DNA from: Glycomyces paridis
GTDB lineage: Bacteria > Actinomycetota > Actinomycetes > Mycobacteriales > Micromonosporaceae
Length of the DNA stretch: 64,000 nt
Reading direction: 5' to 3'
Assembly (NCBI RefSeq): GCF_004912155.1
Contig: NZ_STGX01000007.1
Coordinates: 133,007-197,006 of the forward strand
Positions 41,460 to 50,362 of this stretch are shown piece by piece. The translations under genes were made by a program, and so were the position numbers. The notes beneath the pieces were generated by a model that was given only the letters and a program-made list of their open reading frames with translations, made no database searches and was not told the origin of the DNA. Every line of letters starts with the position of its first letter. The stretch's first letter is position 1.

Positions 41460-41481
41460 GGCGGCGCTCGAAAGCGCCGCC
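41460..41481 (-). promoter_or_regulatory. UUCG-tetraloop hairpin between rpsK and rpoA
   Basis: On the minus strand GGCGGCGCT-TTCG-AGCGCCGCC forms a 9-bp stem closed by a UUCG tetraloop, 22 bp after the rpsK stop. No T-run follows. It may be an attenuator, processing site or partial terminator adjusting rpoA relative to rpsK. Confidence 0.5.
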
Positions 41482-41503
41482 CCGGCTCCGCTTCGGTGTC
41501 GCC

Positions 41504-41902
41504 CTAGACGCGGCGGCGCTTGGGCGGACGGCAGCCGTTGTGCGGCTGGGGCGTCACGTCGTTGATCGAGCCGACCTCGAGGCCGACGGCCTGGAGGGAG
41601 CGGATCGCGGTCTCGCGGCCGGAGCCGGGGCCCTTGACGTAGACGTCGACCTTGCGCATGCCGTTGTCCATCGCACGGCGGGCGGCGGCCTCGGCGGCCA
41701 TCTGCGCGGCGTACGGGGTCGACTTGCGCGAGCCCTTGAAACCGACCTGGCCGGAGGAGGCCCAGGCGATCACGGCACCGGTCGGGTCGGTGATCGACAC
41801 GATGGTGTTGTTGAAGGTGCTCTTGATGTGGGCGTGCCCGTGGGGCACGTTCTTCTTCTTGGCGCGCGGGTTCTTGGAACCGCCGCGAGTCTTCGGTGGC
41901 AT
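41504..41902 (-). CDS. rpsK: 30S ribosomal protein S11
   Basis: 132 residues: a basic start ([18 protein letters not shown]), [39 protein letters not shown], and the end [18 protein letters not shown], all as in S11. It lies 11 bp after rpsM. Confidence 0.98.
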   Translation of the reverse strand: MPPKTRGGSKNPRAKKKNVPHGHAHIKSTFNNTIVSITDPTGAVIAWASSGQVGFKGSRKSTPYAAQMAAEAAARRAMDNGMRKVDVYVKGPGSGRETAIRSLQAVGLEVGSINDVTPQPHNGCRPPKRRRV

Positions 41903-41913
41903 CTGCTGGTCTC

Positions 41914-42288
41914 CTAACGTGCCTTCTTCTTGCCCGCGACGGTCTTCTTCGGACCCTTGCGAGTACGGGCGTTGGTCTTGGTCCGCTGACCGTGGACCGG
42001 AAGGCCGTAGCGGTGACGGAGACCCTGGTAGCAGTTGATCTCGATCTTGCGGCGAATGTCGGCCTGCACCTCGCGGCGCAGGTCGCCCTCGACCTGGAAG
42101 TGCTCCTCGATGTAGTTGCGGAGCTGCACCATCTCTTCGTCGGTGAGGTCCTTGACCCGCTTGTCGCGGTCGAGGCCGGTCGCCGCGATCGTCTCGAGCG
42201 AGCGCGTGCGGCCGATGCCGTAAATGTAGGTGAGTGCGATCTCCAGGCGCTTGTCGCGCGGGAGGTCGACTCCGACCAGGCGTGCCAT
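41914..42288 (-). CDS. rpsM: 30S ribosomal protein S13
   Basis: 124 residues with [26 protein letters not shown] at the start, [24 protein letters not shown] near the end and a basic tail. Follows rpmJ and precedes rpsK in the standard order. Confidence 0.98.
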   Translation of the reverse strand: MARLVGVDLPRDKRLEIALTYIYGIGRTRSLETIAATGLDRDKRVKDLTDEEMVQLRNYIEEHFQVEGDLRREVQADIRRKIEINCYQGLRHRYGLPVHGQRTKTNARTRKGPKKTVAGKKKAR

Positions 42289-42454
42289 GCAGGCATACTC
42301 CTAGCGTTGTCGGAGGTCTGACCGCTGCCTTCCCGCCGGGGTCTGAACCCCTGCCCTGATGGGCGATGCGAGCCTCGGCCTCCGAGCCGAGGGTTGTGCC
42401 GGAGCACCGGCGGCGGCTTCCCCTATTGGGGCCTTTCTTGGGCGTATGAGCTGC

Positions 42455-42571
42455 TTAACCCTGACGCTGCTTGTGACGCGGGTCGGACGAGCAGATAATC
42501 ATCACTCGTCCGTGCCTGCGGATCACGCGGCAGTTCTTGCAGATCACTTTGACGCTCGGCTTGACTTTCAC
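42455..42571 (-). CDS. rpmJ: 50S ribosomal protein L36
   Basis: A 38-residue gene, easily missed by length filters. It starts with GTG ([14 protein letters not shown]) and ends PRHKQRQG. The zinc ligands Cys 11, Cys 14, Cys 27 and His 33 are all present, so this is the zinc-binding form. The upstream GTAGGA is the ribosome site. It lies between infA and rpsM as expected. One residue is inserted near CSSDPRH compared with the common 37-residue form. Confidence 0.95.
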   Translation of the reverse strand: MKVKPSVKVICKNCRVIRRHGRVMIICSSDPRHKQRQG

Positions 42572-42597
42572 GAGTCCTACTTCATGTAGTCGTCAGG

Positions 42598-42819
42598 TCA
42601 GCGGTAACGGTAGACAATCCGCCCGCGCGACAGGTCGTACGGCGAGAGCTCGACCACGACCCGGTCCTCGGGGAGGATCCGGATGTAGTTCTGGCGCATC
42701 TTGCCGCTGATGTGGGCGAGCACTTTGTGGCCGTTGGTCAATTCCACCCGGAACATGGCGTTCGGGAGGGACTCCACGACCTTGCCCTCAATCTCGATGG
42801 CACCGTCTTTTTTCGGCAT
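42598..42819 (-). CDS. infA: Translation initiation factor IF-1
   Basis: A 73-residue OB-fold protein with [43 protein letters not shown] and [12 protein letters not shown]. The start has CGGAGG very close (two bases) to the ATG. First gene of the infA-rpmJ-rpsM-rpsK-rpoA-rplQ run; the 315-bp gap upstream should hold its promoter. Confidence 0.98.
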   Translation of the reverse strand: MPKKDGAIEIEGKVVESLPNAMFRVELTNGHKVLAHISGKMRQNYIRILPEDRVVVELSPYDLSRGRIVYRYR

Positions 42820-43134
42820 AGCCTCCGCTACCGTGACAACTCGGTCTGAAAACCCCGCGCCCGTGACGGGCCCGGAGCTACTGGCACGCCGACCCGATGG
42901 TTCGGGAGGGCGAAGGAACGGTGCCGCGCTACGCCTGCGGCGTCCGGAGACCGGAGCGCCCGGCGCCCCGTCAGGGGGCGCACTGCACCACTGGGCGAGT
43001 CTACTCGCGCTCGCATACCGCCTACCAGGGGGTTGACCGTGACAGAGGGCACTCGAATCGCGAGCGGGGACGCCGCCCCGGCTTTCCCGGTAGCCCGAAG
43101 GTCCGAGGCGGCGTCTCCTGCTTGCTCAGGCTTG
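42820..43134. other. 315-bp region between infA and rpsD
   Basis: Contains a long hairpin just past rpsD (stem 43066-43077 with 43107-43118 on the plus strand, 12 pairs including one G-U), probably its terminator. Presumably the infA promoter lies in 42830-43000. No further gene is seen. Confidence 0.5.
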
Positions 43135-43740
43135 TTACTTCGAGTAGTACTCGACGATGAGCTGCTCGTCGCAGATCACGGGGATCTGCTTGCGCTCGGG
43201 CACCGCCAGGAAACGGGCGATGAGGCCTTCGAGGTGCGACTCGATGTAGGCCGGGGTGACCTCGCCCGCCCACGCGCCGGCGGCGGCGAGCTGGAACGGC
43301 GTGGTGGCGCGGGACTTCTTGCGGACCTGCACGAAGTCGCCGGCCTTGAGCCGGTAGGAGGCGATGTCGACCTTGCGGCCGTTCACGGTGAAGTGACCGT
43401 GGTTGACGAACTGCCGGGCCTGGTAGATCGTGCGGGCGAAGCCGGCGCGGAGCACGAAGGCGTCCAGGCGGGATTCGAGCAGGCTGACCAGGTTCTCACC
43501 GGTCTTGCCCGTGCGGCGCACGGCCTCGGCGTAGGCGTTCCGCAGCTGGCGCTCGGAGATGTTGTACTGGGCGCGCAGACGCTGCTTCTCGACCAGCTGG
43601 TTCTTGTAGTCCGATTCCTTCTTGCGGCCGCGGCCGTGCTGCCCCGGAGGGTAGGGACGGCGCTCCATGTACTTGGCGGCCTTCGGCGTCAGAGCGATGC
43701 CGAGGGATCGGGAAAGCTTGACTTTCGCCTTAGCTTGCAA
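43135..43740 (-). CDS. rpsD: 30S ribosomal protein S4
   Basis: A 201-residue S4 of the zinc-free type: KVKLSRSLGIALTPKAAKYM, RRPYPPGQHGRGRKKESDYK and LRAQYNISERQLRNAYAEA. The S4 RNA-binding domain reads LESRLDAFVLRAGFARTIYQARQFVNHGHFTVNG. It lies upstream of infA rather than between rpsK and rpoA. In Streptomyces rpsD is also away from rpoA, so displacement itself is not unique. A terminator-like hairpin separates it from infA. Confidence 0.97.
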   Translation of the reverse strand: MQAKAKVKLSRSLGIALTPKAAKYMERRPYPPGQHGRGRKKESDYKNQLVEKQRLRAQYNISERQLRNAYAEAVRRTGKTGENLVSLLESRLDAFVLRAGFARTIYQARQFVNHGHFTVNGRKVDIASYRLKAGDFVQVRKKSRATTPFQLAAAGAWAGEVTPAYIESHLEGLIARFLAVPERKQIPVICDEQLIVEYYSK

Positions 43741-43923
43741 TGATCTCTCCAGTAATTCATGCGTCGCCTCGAAGGAGATCCGAGGCAGATTGCGTCCCTG
43801 ACCGGCAGAAACGCGTGAGTGTAGCGCGCTCAGCTATGCACCTGGGTGTCCCCTGGGGCTGGCGCGCACACGGTGATGCGGTCGCTTCGCACCCCGTCAC
43901 GGGGTACAGAGCTCGGGTCTAGG

Positions 43924-45000
43924 TTACTTGCCGTCCTTCGCGTCGCCCACCCGGGCCGCCGCGAGAGTGACCAGGCGCTCCACGAGGTCGCCGTAGGAGG
44001 TCCCGGCGGCGGCGAAGGCCTGCGGGACGCCGCTCATCGGCGTCATGCCCGGCATGGTGTTCACCTCGTTGAGGTACACCACGCCGTCCTCGCCGAGGAA
44101 GCAGTCGACGCGGGCGAGGTCGCGGCAGTCCAGGAGCCGGAAGACCTTGCGGGCGAGGGCCTGCGCCTGCGCGGCCACGCCCTCGGGGTAGTCCGGGTGC
44201 AGGTCGAACGGCTCGGGGTTGTCGAGGTACTTCGCGTCGAAGTCGAACCAGCCGTCCTCGCCCTTGGCGAGCACTTCGAGCGGGAAGGTCACGTCGAGGT
44301 CGCCGTCGAGGGTCTCCAGGACGCCCATCTCGATCTCGCGCACGTTCATGAAGGAGGCCTCGAAGACGACCTTCTCGTCGACCTCGCGGGCCTTGGCGAC
44401 CGCGTCGGCGAGCTCCTCGGCCGACTTGGCGCGGCTGATGCCCAGGCTGGAGCCGGCGCGGGCGGGCTTGACGAAGATCGGCAGGCCGAGCTTCGCCACG
44501 ACCGCCTCGGCGTCGAGCTCCTCCCCCGGCTTGAGGACCGCGAAGGCGCCCTGGGGAATCCCCTCGGCGGCCAGCAGTCGCTTGCTGAACTCCTTGTCCA
44601 TGCACAGGGAGCTGGAGAGCACGCCCGAGCCCACGTAGGGGACCCCGGCCATCTCGAACAGGCCCTGGATGGTGCCGTCCTCGCCGTAGGGCCCGTGCAG
44701 GACCGGGAAGAGGACGTCGGCGATCGGGCGCGCGCCGGGGCCGAGGTCCACGGCGACGGACTTGCCGACCTCGGCGGTGACCTCGGGCAGCGAGCCCGCG
44801 GACTCGATCGCGAACGCGGCGTCCGAGGGCAGCTCGACCCACTCGCCGGCGCGCGTGATGCCGATGGAGGTCACCTCGTAGCCGCGGTCGCGGAGCGCCT
44901 TGGCGACCCCGGAGCCGGAGGCGGCGGAGACGGGCTGCTCGACGCTGCGCCCGCCGAAGAAGACGGCGACGGTCGGTTTCGCGGAGCTGTCATCGTGCAT
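43924..45000 (-). CDS. ddl: D-alanine--D-alanine ligase
   Basis: Ddl makes the D-Ala-D-Ala dipeptide of peptidoglycan. The 358-residue ATP-grasp protein has [14 protein letters not shown] at the start, [40 protein letters not shown], and [28 protein letters not shown]. The first motif reads EQPVS where many Ddl proteins have EHxVS; the essential Glu is kept. No VanA-type lactate-ligase features are evident. The start overlaps the end of gpsA by 11 bases. Confidence 0.95.
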   Translation of the reverse strand: MHDDSSAKPTVAVFFGGRSVEQPVSAASGSGVAKALRDRGYEVTSIGITRAGEWVELPSDAAFAIESAGSLPEVTAEVGKSVAVDLGPGARPIADVLFPVLHGPYGEDGTIQGLFEMAGVPYVGSGVLSSSLCMDKEFSKRLLAAEGIPQGAFAVLKPGEELDAEAVVAKLGLPIFVKPARAGSSLGISRAKSAEELADAVAKAREVDEKVVFEASFMNVREIEMGVLETLDGDLDVTFPLEVLAKGEDGWFDFDAKYLDNPEPFDLHPDYPEGVAAQAQALARKVFRLLDCRDLARVDCFLGEDGVVYLNEVNTMPGMTPMSGVPQAFAAAGTSYGDLVERLVTLAAARVGDAKDGK

Positions 45001-46012
45001 TGTCGGACCTCAAACTGTCGGTTTCTGGTTTGGTCTCGCGTCCCATGAGCAGGGCGACCGCGGCTCTGGGGTCGAGTCCCTCGTGGCAGACCCGCTCGAC
45101 GGCGTCGCAGATCGGCATCTCCACGCCGACCTTGCCTGCGAGGTCGGTGATGGACCGGCAGCTCTTGACGCCCTCGGCGGTCTGCTTGGTGACGCGCGCG
45201 GCCTCTTCGAGGGTTGCCCCGAGACCGAGCTGTTCACCGAAGGTGTGGTTCCGCGACAGCGGGGAGGAGCAGGTGGCGACCAGGTCGCCGAGCCCGGCGA
45301 GCCCGGCGAACGTGGCCGGGTCGGCGCCCAGGCGCAGGCCCAGGCGGGTGGTCTCGGCGAGGCCGCGGGTGATGATGGTGGCCTTGGTGTTGTCGCCCAT
45401 GCCCATGCCGGCGGCCATGCCGTAGGCGAGGGCGATGACGTTCTTGACCGCGCCGCCGAGCTCGCAGCCGACCACGTCGGTGTTCGTGTACGGGCGGAAG
45501 TACGCGGTGGTGACGGCCTTCTGGACGTCCACGGCCCGGCCGTGGTCGATGCACGCCACGACCGAGGCCGTGGGCTGCTCCTCGGCGATCTCGCGGGCGA
45601 GGTTGGGGCCCGACAGGACCGCGATGCGCGACTGCGGGGCGCCGGTGACCTCGGCGATGACCTCGGTCATGCGCGCGGTCGACCCGAGCTCGATGCCCTT
45701 CATGAGGCTCAGGAGGGTCGCGGTGGGCTCCAGGTGGTCCGACCAGTCGGCGAGGTTGCCGCGCAGGGTCTGGCTGGGCACCGACAGGACGACGAGGTCG
45801 GCGCCGCGCAGGGCCTCGGCCGCGTCGGTCGTGGCCGAGACGAGCGCGGGCAGCTCGATGTCGGGGTAGTAGTCGGGGTTGCGGTGGCGGGCGGCGACCG
45901 CCTCGGCGACGGCCTCCCGCCTGGCCCACAACGTCACGGGCGTCCCGGCGTCGGCGAGGATCTTGGCGAACACGGTCCCCCAGGAACCGGCGCCCATCAC
46001 GGCTGCTCTCAC
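44990..46012 (-). CDS. gpsA: Glycerol-3-phosphate dehydrogenase [NAD(P)+]
   Basis: GpsA reduces dihydroxyacetone phosphate to glycerol 3-phosphate for phospholipids. The 340-residue protein has the nucleotide fold [53 protein letters not shown] and [15 protein letters not shown] start overlaps the acyltransferase stop (GTGA). The plsC-like/gpsA/ddl order on one strand links lipid and wall precursor synthesis. Confidence 0.96.
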   Translation of the reverse strand: MRAAVMGAGSWGTVFAKILADAGTPVTLWARREAVAEAVAARHRNPDYYPDIELPALVSATTDAAEALRGADLVVLSVPSQTLRGNLADWSDHLEPTATLLSLMKGIELGSTARMTEVIAEVTGAPQSRIAVLSGPNLAREIAEEQPTASVVACIDHGRAVDVQKAVTTAYFRPYTNTDVVGCELGGAVKNVIALAYGMAAGMGMGDNTKATIITRGLAETTRLGLRLGADPATFAGLAGLGDLVATCSSPLSRNHTFGEQLGLGATLEEAARVTKQTAEGVKSCRSITDLAGKVGVEMPICDAVERVCHEGLDPRAAVALLMGRETKPETDSLRSDNAR

Positions 46013-46827
46013 TCGGTCGGCTCGCTTTCTTCGCGGTCCCGGTCCTCGGAACGCCGGCGGCGGGGGTCGAACAGCTCGGGGGCGGTCTCGCCGCGGATCT
46101 CGGCGAGGCCGTCGCGCAGGGACTCCATGATGCGGTCGGTGACCGCGGCGAGGGTCTCGCGGGGGACCTCGGCGCCGGGGACGGCCCCGGAGCCCTCGGT
46201 CGGCGCCGTGCGCCACCGGTCGAGGTCGACGGCGGGCAGGGCGCGGACGGTCACGGGCTTGCGGCCGAACTTGAACTTGGGGCTGCGGCCGCGGTCGTGG
46301 ATCGCGAGCGCTCCCCATTGGACGATCGGGATCACGGGCGCGCCGGTCTCCAGGGCCAGACGGGCGACGCCGGTCTTGCCCTTCATGGGCCAGTGGTTCG
46401 GCTCCTTGGTGACCGTGCCCTCGGGGGACATGATGACGACGTGACCCATGCGCAGCTCGTCGGCGAGGACGCGCACGGCGTCGGCGGCGTCGGCGCTGCC
46501 GCGCTTGACCGGGATCTGCCCGGTGCGCCCGACCACGGGGCCCACCACCGGAATCCGCAGGATCGACTCCTTGAGCAGGAAGCGGGGGTGGCGTCCGGCG
46601 TTCCACACGTAGTGGGCGACCACGAGCGGGTCGATGTCCGAGTAGTGGTTCCAGACCAGGATCGCCGGCCCGGTGAGGGGGACGTGCTCCATGCCGCTCC
46701 ACTCGCGCTTGGAGAGGAGGAGCATCCCGCCCTTCACGAGGTTGCCGCAGACCTGGATGAACGCGGAGAGGGCGTCGCCGCCGCGGCGGCGGAAGGTGTA
46801 CTGCGCCTCGGGCGTCGGCTCGGTCAC
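46009..46827 (-). CDS. 1-acyl-sn-glycerol-3-phosphate acyltransferase family protein
   Basis: A 272-residue PlsC-fold acyltransferase. Motif I is NHYSDIDP (the His-X4-Asp catalytic pair) and motif III is [20 protein letters not shown] lies between as motif II. The N-terminal hydrophobic stretch is short and the C-terminus is acidic/basic and variable. Adjacent gpsA supplies its likely backbone. Exact acceptor (lysophosphatidate or another lipid) is not shown. Confidence 0.92.
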   Translation of the reverse strand: MTEPTPEAQYTFRRRGGDALSAFIQVCGNLVKGGMLLLSKREWSGMEHVPLTGPAILVWNHYSDIDPLVVAHYVWNAGRHPRFLLKESILRIPVVGPVVGRTGQIPVKRGSADAADAVRVLADELRMGHVVIMSPEGTVTKEPNHWPMKGKTGVARLALETGAPVIPIVQWGALAIHDRGRSPKFKFGRKPVTVRALPAVDLDRWRTAPTEGSGAVPGAEVPRETLAAVTDRIMESLRDGLAEIRGETAPELFDPRRRRSEDRDREESEPTE

Positions 46828-47220
46828 CTGGTGGCTCTCTTTCTCGGCGGGGCCGGTGCGGGCGCGGGGCGTTCCCGCGCGGCGGGCCGCGGGAGGGCCG
46901 GGCGACGCGCGAGAGCCGTCCGTCGGCTCAGCCTGTGCCGTTGTGTACGGGATCGTCAGTGCATTGCACTCTAACGCCCGCCCCGGCCCGGTCGGGCGAC
47001 GGGAAGCAAAGGGTGGGGTTTGACTCCCCGTTCCGGGGTCGCGGTATACGCCAAGTGAACTCCCAGGTACGCGCCGCGCGGTCGGCGACTCCGGGCGGGC
47101 GGGGCGCGGGACGCCGGGGTTGCGCCGCCCCAGCTATGATGTCATCATAGAGTCACAATGACATCTAGCGCGCCGACCGCCTCGCCGGCGCGAATCCCGA
47201 CCCGACTCGGAGTGAATGAC
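46828..47220. other. 393-bp region between divergent acyltransferase and small membrane protein
   Basis: No credible gene. 46828-47130 is GC-rich with no clear structure; the last 90 bp hold the palindromic promoter described separately. The acyltransferase promoter probably lies around 46940-46980 where TGTACGGGATCGTCAGTGC breaks the GC run. Confidence 0.4.
47134..47150. promoter_or_regulatory. Perfect palindrome containing two divergent -10 hexamers
   Basis: CTATGATGTCATCATAG is an 8-1-8 inverted repeat. Each strand contains TATGAT, a near-ideal -10 element, so it can serve as promoter core and operator at once. A related half-site TGACATC follows at 47159-47165. It lies 70 bp ahead of the small membrane protein. 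A GntR- or MarR-like regulator would suit such a site, but none is encoded nearby. Confidence 0.5.
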
Positions 47221-47436
47221 ATGAACTGGCGTCTCTTCGGCTGGCTCGCGGCCATGTTCGGCGGCGCGATCGTCGCGATCTGGCTCGTGGCGACCGTCAT
47301 CAGCCTGGTGTTCGCGACGCTCGGCTTCCTCATCAAGCTCGCCCTCGTCGTCGCCGTCGTCGGCGGCCTCATCTTCCTCGGCTACAAGGGCTACAAGGCC
47401 GTTGGCGGCGGCGAACGCCGCCAGATCCGCAAGTAG
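47221..47436 (+). CDS. Small membrane protein of unknown function
   Basis: 71 residues with two closely spaced hydrophobic helices (about 8-30 and 33-54) and a basic C-terminus (GGERRQIRK). I chose ATG 47221 because GGAG lies 10 bases upstream and the protein then starts with MNWRLFGW. An ATG at 47158 would add 21 polar residues and is possible if the transcript is leaderless. Function unknown. Confidence 0.65.
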   Translation: MNWRLFGWLAAMFGGAIVAIWLVATVISLVFATLGFLIKLALVVAVVGGLIFLGYKGYKAVGGGERRQIRK

Positions 47437-47538
47437 TCCCCCCGGTGCCGCGGCCCGCCCGGCCGCGGCATCGCCGTTCCCCGCGCCGATGCGGCCGCGC
47501 CCCTGGCGGATCGGCCCCCGATGGTCCAAGCTGAGACC

Positions 47539-47748
47539 ATGCAGGGCACCATCGCGACCTTCAACGAGGACCGCTCCGGCGTGATCGTCCTCGACGGCAC
47601 CGACAACGCGGGCCGCCGCATCGCTTTCGACGCGGCGGCCTTCGACGTCTCCGGGCTGCGCCTGCTGCGCCCCGGCCAGCGCGTCGCCTTCGAATGCGAC
47701 GAGGCGGGCGCGGTGGTCGCCGTCCGCATCGTCACCATGCACGCTTGA
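47539..47748 (+). CDS. Small OB-fold, cold-shock-like protein
   Basis: The protein has 69 residues from ATG 47539 (75 from 47521). The layout follows cold-shock proteins: MQGTIATFNEDRSGVIVL corresponds to the CspA start (GTVKWFNxxKGFGFI), and LRLLRPGQRVAFECDEAGAVVAVRI to the family's end. The aromatic RNP residues that bind nucleic acid (KGFGFI, VFVHF) are missing, replaced by RSGVIV and RIAFD. It may be a divergent OB protein that no longer binds RNA in the usual way. The stop lies inside a 14-bp tandem repeat. Confidence 0.6.
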   Translation: MQGTIATFNEDRSGVIVLDGTDNAGRRIAFDAAAFDVSGLRLLRPGQRVAFECDEAGAVVAVRIVTMHA

Positions 47749-47787
47749 CCATGCCGGCCTGACCATGCGGGCTTGACCATGCGCGCC
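47732..47787. repeat. 14-bp tandem repeat, four copies, spanning a stop codon
   Basis: ACCATGC recurs at 47734, 47748, 47762 and 47776 (period 14), with TTGACCATGC or CTGACCATGC in three units. The first TGA of the array is the stop codon of the cold-shock-like gene. Confidence 0.8.
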
Positions 47788-47903
47788 TGAGGGAGCGGGG
47801 GCGTTTCGTCGCGGTTCGGCCCGTAATGGGCTGTCCCCATACGGCATCGGCGTCCTCCGCACGAGTGGCGAGGTTCCCGCGATTGGGTGAGTCACAGTAC
47901 GGT

Positions 47904-48818
47904 ATGAGCGTGAGCGGGACTGCATCGACGAGCGGGGCGCGGCGGCACGTGGCCGCGGCCGGCGGCCTGTTGTGGCGCAACGGCGAACGCGGGCTGGTGG
48001 AACTGGTCGCGGTGTGGCGGCCCCAGGTCGGGAACTGGTCGCTGCCGAAGGGCAAGCTCGACCCCGGCGAGCATCCGCTGACGGCGGCCTGCCGCGAGGT
48101 CGAAGAGGAGACCGGCATCCCGGTCATCCCGCAGATGTGGCTGTGCCGCCCTTCGTACGTGCTCCCCAATCCGGCGGGCGACGTGCTCAAGTGGGTCGAC
48201 TACTGGTCGATGCGCACCGAGAAGCCCGAGGCGGGCTTCACCGCGGACGAGGAGATCGGCGAGCGGCGCTGGCTGACGCTCTCGGAGGCCCGTGCGGCGC
48301 TGACGCGTCCGCGGGACCAGGAGGTGCTCAAGGCGTTCGCGTCGCTCCCGGCAGTGACGGCGACGGTGATCCTGGCGGCCCCGGCGGAGGTCGAGGCGTC
48401 CTGGGACGGGCCGGAGGTGACGCGCCCGCTGAGCGATCGGGGCCGGGACCAGGCGGTGCGGCTGGCGGCGCTGACGTCGCTGTACCAGCCGGACCGGGCC
48501 TACAGCGCGACCGGCCGGGCGAGCGTGCAGACCGTGGAGCCGGTCGCGCACGCGGTGCGGTGCACGCTGAGCGGCGATTCGACCTTCGACGCCGAAGCGC
48601 ACGGCCGCAATCCGCTGCGCACGGGCGTCCAGGTGCGGGAGCTGGCGGGCGGGGGCGGGGCGGCGATCGTGTGCGCCGAGCCGGAGGTCGTGTGCGACAC
48701 GGTGGCGATCCTGGCCGACGAGGACGGCCTGGAGGTCCCGGACGTGTCGACGCGGGCCGGGGAGGCGTGGGTGCTGTCCCTGTCGGGCCAGCGGCTCATC
48801 GGGCTCGAACGGCTCTGA
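47904..48818 (+). CDS. Nudix hydrolase with degenerate histidine-phosphatase-like C-terminal domain (MutT1-like)
   Basis: The 304-residue protein has the two-domain layout of mycobacterial MutT1. An N-terminal Nudix domain has a complete Nudix box (residues 50-72: GKLDPGEHPLTAACREVEEE then TGIPV). The C-terminal domain (about 150-304) follows the histidine-phosphatase pattern (PEVTRPLSDRGRDQA, LYQPDRAYSATGRASVQTVEPVA). Where active members have RHA, this one reads ILAAPAEV, and the usual SPxxRC is SATGRA, so phosphatase activity is probably lost. The Nudix half should hydrolyse nucleoside diphosphate-linked substrates such as 8-oxo-dGTP or (p)ppGpp/Ap4A-type molecules. Confidence 0.9.
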   Translation: MSVSGTASTSGARRHVAAAGGLLWRNGERGLVELVAVWRPQVGNWSLPKGKLDPGEHPLTAACREVEEETGIPVIPQMWLCRPSYVLPNPAGDVLKWVDYWSMRTEKPEAGFTADEEIGERRWLTLSEARAALTRPRDQEVLKAFASLPAVTATVILAAPAEVEASWDGPEVTRPLSDRGRDQAVRLAALTSLYQPDRAYSATGRASVQTVEPVAHAVRCTLSGDSTFDAEAHGRNPLRTGVQVRELAGGGGAAIVCAEPEVVCDTVAILADEDGLEVPDVSTRAGEAWVLSLSGQRLIGLERL

Positions 48819-48966
48819 GCGCCTTCGCGGGTCCGTCGGGGGGCTTCGGGGGCGGCGCGGCTGCGTACGGGCCCTGGCGGGCGCTCTGAAGGCGTTTTCG
48901 CGCGCTAGGGTTGCGTCCGCCATCGGATTCGAGCGCCGTCGTGCGCGCACAAGGAGGTAGGCACCC

Positions 48967-50247
48967 GTGCCGGACCGCGCCAGCACCGACCTTCGCAACT
49001 GGGCCGGGAACATCCGCTTCTCCCCCAGCAGCTTCGAGCAGCCCGCGACGCTCGACGAGGCCAGGGCGGCCGTCGCCGCGGCCCCGCGCGTGCGGGTGCT
49101 GGGGTCGGGCCACTCGTTCAACACGATCGCCGACACCGACGCGGTCATGCTCTCGCTCACCGGCATCGAGCCGGACGTGCGGATCTCGGCCCTCGACGGC
49201 ACCGTGACCGCCTCGGGCTGGCTCACCTACGCGCGCTTGGGCGCGGCCGTCCACCGGGCCGGCTTCGCGCTGCACAACCTCGCGTCGCTGCCGCACATCT
49301 CGGTCGCGGGCTCGATCGCCACGGGCACGCACGGCTCGGGCGACGCCAACGGGAACCTCGCGACCGCCGTGGCGGCGATCGAGTTCATCGGCCCCGACGG
49401 CGAACTGCGCACGGTCGCGCGCGGCGACGAGGACTTCCCCGGCTCGGTGGTCCACCTGGGCGCGCTCGGGGTCGTGCACACGGTGACGCTGGACCTCCTG
49501 GCGGGCTTCGAGATGCGCCAGTACGTCTACGACGGCCTGACCTACGAGGCGGTCGTGGACCACTTCGACGAGCTGACCTCGGCGGCGTACAGCACGAGCC
49601 TGTTCACCGCGTGGGGGGCCGAGCCGGCGTTCCAGTTCTGGGTCAAGCAGCGCACGGCCGACCAGTCGCACCCGTTCCCGAAGGCGAACTGGTACGGCGC
49701 CCCGCTGGCGGACGGGCCGCGCCACCCGGTCCCGGGCGTGGACCCGGCCGCGTGCACGGTCCAGCAGGGCCAGACGGGGCCGTGGCTGGAGCGACTGGCG
49801 CACTTCAGGCCCGAGTTCACGCCGAGCGCCGGGGACGAGCTCCAGTCGGAGTACCTGATCGACCGCGCGGACGCCCCGGCGGCGATCGAGGCGCTGGCGG
49901 GGATCGGGCGGCTGCTCGCCCCGGTCACGCAGATCAGCGAGATCCGGACGATGGCGGGGGACGACCTGTGGCTGTCGCCGGCGTACGGGCGCGACACGGT
50001 CGGTCTGCATTTCACTTGGGTGAGTGACGTCGAGGCGGTGCGCCCGGCGATGCTCGCGGTCGAAACCGCACTCGCGCCGTTCGCGGCGCGGCCCCATTGG
50101 GGCAAATTGTTTTCAATGCCGATTGGCGAAGTCCGTTCGCGTTATCCACGAATGGGCGACTTCGAGAAACTGCGCGAACGTGTCGATCCAGAGGGGAAGT
50201 TCGCCAATCACTTCTCCACCGCCGTCGTCGGCGGCGCCGCGCTTTAG
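48967..50247 (+). CDS. aldO: Alditol oxidase (FAD-dependent, AldO type)
   Basis: A 426-residue VAO-family flavoprotein very like Streptomyces AldO, which oxidises xylitol and sorbitol to the aldose with release of hydrogen peroxide. Visible are NWAGNI at the N-terminus, VRVLGSGHSFN, SLPHISVAGSIATGTHGSG (containing the His for covalent FAD), GALGVVHTVTL, ELQSEYL, WLSPAYGRDTVGLHFTWV and HWGK. GTG start has AGGAGG nine bases upstream. The stretch 50095-50210 uses many AT-ending, locally rare codons (AAA, TTG, TTT, ATT, CGT, CCA), unlike the rest. Confidence 0.93.
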   Translation: MPDRASTDLRNWAGNIRFSPSSFEQPATLDEARAAVAAAPRVRVLGSGHSFNTIADTDAVMLSLTGIEPDVRISALDGTVTASGWLTYARLGAAVHRAGFALHNLASLPHISVAGSIATGTHGSGDANGNLATAVAAIEFIGPDGELRTVARGDEDFPGSVVHLGALGVVHTVTLDLLAGFEMRQYVYDGLTYEAVVDHFDELTSAAYSTSLFTAWGAEPAFQFWVKQRTADQSHPFPKANWYGAPLADGPRHPVPGVDPAACTVQQGQTGPWLERLAHFRPEFTPSAGDELQSEYLIDRADAPAAIEALAGIGRLLAPVTQISEIRTMAGDDLWLSPAYGRDTVGLHFTWVSDVEAVRPAMLAVETALAPFAARPHWGKLFSMPIGEVRSRYPRMGDFEKLRERVDPEGKFANHFSTAVVGGAAL

Positions 50248-50302
50248 CGACTCGCGCCGCCCGGGCGCGCGGCCGGGACCCCGCCGCGCCGCGGAAAGCG
50301 AC

Positions 50303-50333
50303 GAGGGCATTCAGGCGGCTCCTGAATGCCCTC
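50303..50333. terminator. 13-bp hairpin after aldO
   Basis: GAGGGCATTCAGG pairs with CCTGAATGCCCTC around CGGCT, followed by TTCCCC, between convergent aldO and hup. Confidence 0.85.
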
Positions 50334-50362
50334 TTCCCCGTGCGTGTCGGACGGGTGCTCCA

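Noticed and set aside
43924..45000. VanA-type D-Ala-D-Lac ligase
   Set aside because: Active-site segments agree with ordinary Ddl, and no vanH or vanX genes accompany it.
47732..47787. Short tandem repeat as a CRISPR array
   Set aside because: Units are 14 bp with no spacers and no cas genes are in the window.
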